Part shown: positions 5,314-9,068 of the stretch, piece by piece
Layout of the letters: every line of letters begins with the position of its first letter
Numbering within the stretch: the first letter of the stretch is position 1
From: Armatimonadota bacterium
GTDB taxonomy: Bacteria; Sysuimicrobiota; Sysuimicrobiia; Sysuimicrobiales; JACQTN01
Direction of reading: 5' to 3'
DNA: 9,068 bases
Assembly: GCA_016210785.1 (NCBI GenBank)
Contig: JACQTN010000196.1
Span: forward strand, 1 to 9,068
The notes under the pieces: generated by a model
Seen by the model: only the letters and a program-made list of their open reading frames with translations
What the model was told of the DNA's origin: nothing
Database searches by the model: none
Translations under genes and position numbers: made by a program

Positions 5314-6509
5314 GCCAGCTCCTCCAGGGTCTTCAGCGCCGCTCCGGCGGCCCGCAACCCTTCCGCCGCCGCCTCGGCGATGCTGACCGGACCTCCGCAG
5401 GCTCCCGCCGCCACCACCCCGCGCGGGAGATCCGTGAGAAATCCGCCGGTGCCTTCGGGCAGCCCGCCGACGGACGGCGGGCCGTCCATGCCGACAGCCA
5501 GCACGATCACGTCGAACTCTCCCTGGCAGCGGGTGGCGGTGGCCAGATCCTCGTAGGTCACCACCAGGCCGCCGGTCCCCGCTCGGACCTCAGCGGGGAG
5601 ACCCCGCACCAGGTGGATCTCCGGGGGCAGCACGCGGAAGAGACGGGCGATCCCAGGCGCGCACCGCTGCAGATCCATGAAGAACAGGGTCGCCTCAAGA
5701 TCCGGCACGTCGCCGGCCAGACGCCGGGCCAGCCGCAGCGCGGTCGGACAGCACACCTGCGAGCACCAGCCCCGGCCGGCGGCCACGTCGCGGGACCCGA
5801 CGCAGTGCACGAAGGCCAGGCGCCGGCCCGCCGGCGCCTGGTGCTCGAGATAGGCGGTCCCCTGCTGCCGCAGTCCCTGCTCCAGATCCATCGTGGTGAT
5901 CACGCCGGGCAGGCGGCCGTAGCCAAACCGGCTCTTGGCGGAGGCTGGAAAGGGCGTGAAGCCGGTGGCCACGACCACGACCGCCGCCGTGACCGTGTCC
6001 TCTCGCGTCCCGGGCTCAAGCCGCACGGCGCCAAAAGGACACGCCTCGCGGCACAGCGCGCACGGGTTGCCGGACGCACGCAGGCAGGCGTCGAAGTCCA
6101 GCACGCAGGCCCGCGGCTCTTCCGCCCACGGGAGCGGGGAGATCGCCCCAACGGGACAGACCCGGACGCAGAGCCCGCACGCGGTGCAGCGGGCGACGTC
6201 GATGCCCCGCGCCCGCTGCACCAGCCGGGCCGTGAACCGGCCCGGTGAACCCTCCAGGGCGACGACGCTGGTGTCAACGCGTACGACAGGGCCGGGGGCC
6301 GCGCGGAGGCTCCGGATCCCCTGTGCGGCCAGGCACACCCCGCACAGGACGCAATCGGCGCCGGCCTTGCAGGCATACCCGGCCGCGTGCCCTCCCACCA
6401 CGGAGCCCTGCTCCACCACCATGACGGAGAGGCCCCTGGCGGCCAGGGCCTGCGCGGCCGTCAACCCCGCCACGCCCGATCCCACCACCAGCGCCGTGCA
6501 GGTGAGCAT
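5289..6509 (-). CDS. hdrA: HdrA-core FAD/Fe-S flavoprotein, QmoA-like
   Basis: A 406-aa flavoprotein corresponding to the FAD-binding core of HdrA without the usual N-terminal and C-terminal Fe-S domains, about the length of QmoA. An intact FAD motif, VVGSGVAG, lies at residues 8-15, with VVE at 31-33 and VVGGH at 37-41. A cysteine cluster follows (C47, C53, C56, C59) where HdrA has its DCxxC motif. Next are two inserted ferredoxin motifs: CTACGLCVRVCP (C108, C111, C114, C118) and C142, C150, C153, C157. Further HdrA signatures are VVATGF then GYGRLPGVITTMDLE, VHCVGSRD, CSQVCC, FFMDLQ and a C-terminal AAGACGGP. The FAD could be the bifurcating or distributing centre of the complex. The ATG at 6509 shares one base with the fhs stop (TGATG); the upstream AGGTGG is 13 bases away, so translation probably depends on coupling to fhs. 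The fact that the missing HdrA N-terminal domain is found on the next gene suggests the two proteins form one functional unit. Confidence 0.92.
   Translation of the reverse strand: MLTCTALVVGSGVAGLTAAQALAARGLSVMVVEQGSVVGGHAAGYACKAGADCVLCGVCLAAQGIRSLRAAPGPVVRVDTSVVALEGSPGRFTARLVQRARGIDVARCTACGLCVRVCPVGAISPLPWAEEPRACVLDFDACLRASGNPCALCREACPFGAVRLEPGTREDTVTAAVVVVATGFTPFPASAKSRFGYGRLPGVITTMDLEQGLRQQGTAYLEHQAPAGRRLAFVHCVGSRDVAAGRGWCSQVCCPTALRLARRLAGDVPDLEATLFFMDLQRCAPGIARLFRVLPPEIHLVRGLPAEVRAGTGGLVVTYEDLATATRCQGEFDVIVLAVGMDGPPSVGGLPEGTGGFLTDLPRGVVAAGACGGPVSIAEAAAEGLRAAGAALKTLEELACPVPGRH
5319..5325 (-). promoter_or_regulatory. Ribosome-binding site of the QmoB-like gene
   Basis: GGAGGAG on the minus strand sits five bases before the ATG at 5313 and inside the 3' end of hdrA. 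It decides the start of the 683-aa protein and makes the 25-base overlap with hdrA believable. Confidence 0.75.
5816..5841. repeat. Perfect 12-bp inverted repeat with 2-base centre, inside hdrA
   Basis: CCAGGCGCCGGC at 5816-5827 is followed by two bases and its exact reverse complement at 5830-5841. It lies inside the hdrA coding frame, over the linker that encodes QAPAGRRLA before the VHCVGSRD motif. In this GC-rich sequence it may be a by-product of codon bias, but 24 matched bases is long. Confidence 0.75.
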
Positions 6510-8221
6510 CAGAACAGCCCGACCACCTTGCCCGTCTCCAGATCCAGGTCCACCTTCGTGGCCGCGGGCGTCTTGGGCAACCCGGGCATCGTCCGCATGT
6601 CGCCGCACAGGGGGTAGAGGAACCCGGCGCCCACCGACGCCCTGATGTCGCGCACCGGCAGCCGGAAGTTCTTCGGCCGGCCCTTCAAGGCGGGATCGTG
6701 CGACAGCGAGAGGTGGGTCTTGGCCATGTTGATGGGCAGTTTGTCGTACCCCAGCTTCGTGTAGAGCCGGATCTTCTGCTCCGCCAGCGGCTCGAAGTCC
6801 ACGCCGTCCGCGCCGTAGATCTTGGTGGCGATCGCCTCGATCTTCTCGCGGATCGGCATGTCCAGCGGATAGAGGAAACGCATCTCGCTGGGCTGCTCTG
6901 TGGCCTTGATCACGGCCCGGGCCAGGTCCAGCGCGCCCTCTCCGCCGTGGGCGTGGTGATCGCTGGTCACGGCGTCCACGGCGCCGGCGGCCAGGGAGAC
7001 CTCCCGCACCGCGGCGATCTCGCGCTCGGTGTCGGTGGGGACGAGGTGGATGGCCACCACCACGGGCCGCCCGTGCAGCCGCATGTTCTCGATGTGCTTG
7101 GTGAGGTTCTGGCACCCCCGCTGCACCGCCTCGATGTTCTCGCTGACCAGCTCGAACGGCAGCGGCCGGCCGGGGATGATGCGGCCCACGCCGCCGTGCA
7201 TCTTGAGGGCCCGGATCGTCGCCACGACCACCGCGGCGTTGAGCTTCAGGCCGGAGTAGCGGCACTTGATGTTGATCATCTTCTCCGCGCCGCAGTCGGC
7301 ACCAAAGCCGCTCTCGGTGATGACGAAGTCGGCCAGCTTCAGGCCGATCTTGTCCGCCACGATGGAGTTGTTGCCGTGGGCGATGTTGGCAAAGGGTCCG
7401 GCGTGCACGATGACCGGGGTGTTCTCCAGGGTCTGGATCAGGTTGGGCATCAGCGCGTCTTTGAGCAGGACCGCCATGGCGCCCGCGGCCTTCAGCTGCT
7501 CGGCGGTCACGGGCTCACCGTTGTCGTTGGTGCCGATGACGATGCGTCCCAGCCGTGCGCGCAGGTCGCGCAGGTCGGAAGCCAGGGCCAGGATCGCCAT
7601 GACCTCCGAGGCCACCGTGATGTCGAACCCCGTCGCGCGCGGCCGCCCGTCTTCCTTGCTCCCCAGGCCCGCGACGATGTTCCGCAGCGACCGGTCGCTG
7701 ATGTCCACCACCCGCGGCCAGGTAATCGAGTACGGATCGATCTTCAACTCGTTGCCGTGCATGATGTGGGCGTCGATCATGGCCGACAGCAGGTTATGGG
7801 CGGCGCTCACGGCGTGGATGTCGCCCGTGAAGTGCAGGTTGAAATCTTCCATGGGGACGGCCTGGGAGTAGCCCCCGCCCGCCGCCCCGCCCTTGATGCC
7901 GAAGGTGGGTCCCATGGAGGGCTGGCGCAACGTGTTGATGGCCCGGTGGCCGAGCCGGTTGATGGCCATGCCCAGCCCGATGGCGGTGGTAGTCTTTCCT
8001 TCGCCTAACGGTGTGGGCGTGATAGCCGTCACCGTCACGTACTTGCCGTCGGGCCGCGACGTCAGGCGACCGAGGACCTCCAGGTGGATCTTCGCCTTGT
8101 ACTTGCCGTAGAGATCCATGTCATCTTCGCTCAACCCCAGACGCCGCGCGATCTCCACGACGGGCAGAAGTTTGGCCGCCTGGGCGATCTCCAGGTCGCT
8201 CTTCATCATCACGGTGCTCAT
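6509..8221 (-). CDS. fhs: Formate-tetrahydrofolate ligase
   Basis: Makes 10-formyl-THF from formate, THF and ATP, the entry step of the bacterial methyl branch. The protein is 570 aa, close to the usual length of about 555-560. Signatures are clear: the nucleotide-binding loop TPTPLGEGKTT (68-78), RQPSMGPTFGIKGGAAGGGYSQ shortly after it, and then the conserved MEDFNLHFTGDIHA and NLLSAMIDAHI. The C-terminal region has GFLYPLCGDMRTMPGLP, also typical. The ATG at 8221 overlaps the preceding metV stop as ATGA and is preceded by GAGGAGG with a 7-base spacer; the open frame continues upstream only because it reads through metV in the wrong frame. It shares one base with the downstream hdrA. The cyclohydrolase and dehydrogenase needed to connect its product to MetF are not in the window. 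Confidence 0.98.
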   Translation of the reverse strand: MSTVMMKSDLEIAQAAKLLPVVEIARRLGLSEDDMDLYGKYKAKIHLEVLGRLTSRPDGKYVTVTAITPTPLGEGKTTTAIGLGMAINRLGHRAINTLRQPSMGPTFGIKGGAAGGGYSQAVPMEDFNLHFTGDIHAVSAAHNLLSAMIDAHIMHGNELKIDPYSITWPRVVDISDRSLRNIVAGLGSKEDGRPRATGFDITVASEVMAILALASDLRDLRARLGRIVIGTNDNGEPVTAEQLKAAGAMAVLLKDALMPNLIQTLENTPVIVHAGPFANIAHGNNSIVADKIGLKLADFVITESGFGADCGAEKMINIKCRYSGLKLNAAVVVATIRALKMHGGVGRIIPGRPLPFELVSENIEAVQRGCQNLTKHIENMRLHGRPVVVAIHLVPTDTEREIAAVREVSLAAGAVDAVTSDHHAHGGEGALDLARAVIKATEQPSEMRFLYPLDMPIREKIEAIATKIYGADGVDFEPLAEQKIRLYTKLGYDKLPINMAKTHLSLSHDPALKGRPKNFRLPVRDIRASVGAGFLYPLCGDMRTMPGLPKTPAATKVDLDLETGKVVGLF

Positions 8222-8907
8222 GCAGTCGCCTCCTCGGTGTAGGTTCTCACATCCTCGCGCACGACGCTCCGCGGCCGTCCCGCGGCGGAGACCGACCAGT
8301 CCTTGGGCCCGTTGATGGCCCGGAGCGCCTCCAGCTCGCCCAGCGCCTTGAGGCGCTCGAAGATCAACAGCCAGCCGCAGTCGATGCTGGGATCCACCTC
8401 GCATTTGCCATTGCGGTAGCCGCCGCACGGACCGTTCAGGAGTCCCTTGGAGCACCGTGTGATGGGGCAGATGCCACCGGTGCGGTCGAGGACGCACTCA
8501 CCGCACCCGCGGCAGCGTTCCGCCCACCACCCCGGCGCGACGGTCACGCCCATGAACTTGGTGTCCAGCGCGGGGAAGACGCGCCGCGCCGGGAAGGTCT
8601 CGGCCAGCAACTGCACCCCACACCCGCAGGCCATGGAGAAGACCGCCTCGGCCGCCTCGACCTGCGGGGCCAGCGGCAGGAGGTACTCCGCATCGCACTG
8701 CCGGTGCACCGTGACCTCCGCGATCTCCACAGGGGTCCCCTGGCTCTGGCGCGCCAGGCGCACCAGCGAGCCCAGCATGGCCACCTCGCGGGCGCCGCCC
8801 GCGAAGCAAATCGACGTGCACGTCCCGCAGCCCACCACCAGCACCTTGCGGTACGGCGCCATCATGCCCGCGATGGCCTCCAGCGGCTTGCGCTCGGCGA
8901 TGATCAT
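8218..8907 (-). CDS. metV: MetV-type Fe-S/zinc protein (MTHFR_C family), copy 2
   Basis: A 229-aa paralogue of the MetV at 1103-1780, belonging to the MTHFR C-terminal domain family. Cysteine motifs are GCGTCTSICFAGG (C27, C30, C34), HRQC (C71), ACGCG (C94, C96), CRGCGEC (C132, C135, C138), GGICPITRC (C147, C152), NGPCGG (C161), C169 and C177. It keeps a CGC pair that copy 1 lacks. The ATG at 8907 has AGGAGG five bases upstream, the best ribosome-binding site in the window, and overlaps the end of the upstream frame as ATGA. It has no metF beside it in the window and is followed by fhs, also through an ATGA overlap. It could be an alternative MetV that exchanges on MetF, a partner for another enzyme encoded upstream, or a redox protein that is no longer dedicated to MTHFR. 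The family is certain; the partner is not. Confidence 0.92.
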   Translation of the reverse strand: MIIAERKPLEAIAGMMAPYRKVLVVGCGTCTSICFAGGAREVAMLGSLVRLARQSQGTPVEIAEVTVHRQCDAEYLLPLAPQVEAAEAVFSMACGCGVQLLAETFPARRVFPALDTKFMGVTVAPGWWAERCRGCGECVLDRTGGICPITRCSKGLLNGPCGGYRNGKCEVDPSIDCGWLLIFERLKALGELEALRAINGPKDWSVSAAGRPRSVVREDVRTYTEEATA

Positions 8908-9068
8908 GGGACCCTCCTGCGCCCCCCGCTGGCGGCGGGCGCGGGGGTCCGACCCGACCCCGCGCCCCCCACCGCCAGGTGGCGCTCCTCCTCCGCCGCG
9001 CGATCGTCGCCGCGGTCCGGCACCGCCAGCAGGTGATCCCGCACGGGCCCGGCGACGTGAAACGACCC
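8904..9068 (-). CDS. C-terminal end of an unidentified upstream gene
   Basis: Entering from the right edge, one minus-strand frame stays open for 54 codons and ends in a TGA that overlaps the metV start as ATGA, the same junction used at metV/fhs. The peptide begins GSFHVAGPVRDHLLAVP and passes through an acidic patch (EEERHLAV, about 26-33) into a Gly/Ala/Pro/Arg tail. I do not recognise the family. All three minus frames are open here because of the GC content. This frame is preferred for its stop-start overlap and its more natural residue mix; the others give long Arg/Trp/Pro runs. The alternative is that the gene ends further upstream and these bases are intergenic. Confidence 0.45.
   Translation of the reverse strand, partial: GSFHVAGPVRDHLLAVPDRGDDRAAEEERHLAVGGAGSGRTPAPAASGGRRRVP
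8912..8918 (-). promoter_or_regulatory. Ribosome-binding site of metV copy 2
   Basis: The minus-strand AGGAGGG with about five bases to the ATG at 8907 is the strongest Shine-Dalgarno match in the window. It fixes the start and suggests that this gene can be translated independently of the upstream frame. Confidence 0.75.
8929..8978. promoter_or_regulatory. Long GC-rich hairpin just upstream of metV copy 2
   Basis: CTGGCGG (8929-8935) pairs with CCGCCAG (8972-8978). Inside it GGGCGCGGGG (8937-8946) pairs with CCCCGCGCCC (8958-8967), and two further pairs (TC/GA) close a 6-base loop after a bulged G. Together this gives 19 pairs over 50 bases. It lies 11 bases upstream of the metV ribosome-binding site, within the presumed end of the preceding gene. 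It has no T-tract, so it is not a typical intrinsic terminator; it could be an RNA processing or attenuation site. Confidence 0.5.

Noticed and set aside
183..6509. True sulfate-reduction Qmo operon
   Set aside because: No aprA, aprB, sat or membrane QmoC is in the window, and the neighbours are one-carbon genes. Only the architecture is Qmo-like.
6510..7265. Upstream extension of the HdrA-core reading frame into fhs
   Set aside because: The added residues are Arg/Gly-rich and read fhs out of frame. The FAD motif begins just after the ATG at 6509, which overlaps the fhs stop.
6698..8008. Plus-strand open frame of 436 codons opposite fhs
   Set aside because: fhs is unmistakable in this interval. 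The antisense product is Val/Asp/His/Gly-rich with no domain.
8222..8497. Upstream extension of the fhs reading frame
   Set aside because: It reads metV copy 2 out of frame. A good ribosome-binding site and the ATGA overlap support the start at 8221.

Overview
The window is a very GC-rich (about 70% by eye) stretch of bacterial DNA. All convincing genes lie on the minus strand, so the biological order runs from high to low coordinates. Formate-tetrahydrofolate ligase and 5,10-methylenetetrahydrofolate reductase (MTHFR) show a bacterial, tetrahydrofolate-based methyl branch. The many ferredoxin, HdrA and CCG (HdrB-type) domains point to an anaerobe of acetogen or Wood-Ljungdahl type. I cannot assign a lineage from the sequence. 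No rRNA, tRNA, mobile element or CRISPR array was seen.

Layout, in transcription order: (i) 9068-8904, the C-terminal end of an unidentified upstream gene; (ii) 8907-8218, a MetV-type Fe-S/zinc protein (MTHFR_C family), copy 2; (iii) 8221-6509, fhs, formate-THF ligase; (iv) 6509-5289, a 406-aa HdrA-core flavoprotein of QmoA-like build; (v) 5313-3262, a 683-aa QmoB-like protein joining an HdrA N-terminal domain, a degenerate Rossmann domain, two [4Fe-4S] ferredoxin motifs and a C-terminal MvhD domain; (vi) 3262-2669, hdrC; (vii) 2672-1788, hdrB with two complete CCG domains; (viii) 1780-1103, metV copy 1; (ix) 1097-183, metF, the MTHFR catalytic subunit; (x) a 132-nt intergenic region with a strong hairpin; (xi) 50-1, the first 16 codons of a response regulator. 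Genes (i) to (ix) overlap by a few bases or are separated by at most 7 nt, so they very likely form one translationally coupled operon. Its promoter lies outside the window.

How they may work together: Fhs activates formate to 10-formyl-THF. The cyclohydrolase and dehydrogenase steps are not encoded here. MetF, with MetV, reduces methylene-THF to methyl-THF. Between fhs and metVF lies a complete soluble electron-transfer module of two HdrA-type proteins, MvhD, HdrC and HdrB. In Moorella-type acetogens MetFV associates with HdrABC-MvhD. Here that module is laid out as in the Qmo complex of sulfate reducers (QmoA + QmoB), with HdrC/HdrB where membrane QmoC would sit, but it is attached to MTHFR instead of APS reductase. 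This 'QmoAB-HdrCB-MetVF' arrangement, plus a second metV next to fhs, is the most interesting content of the window.
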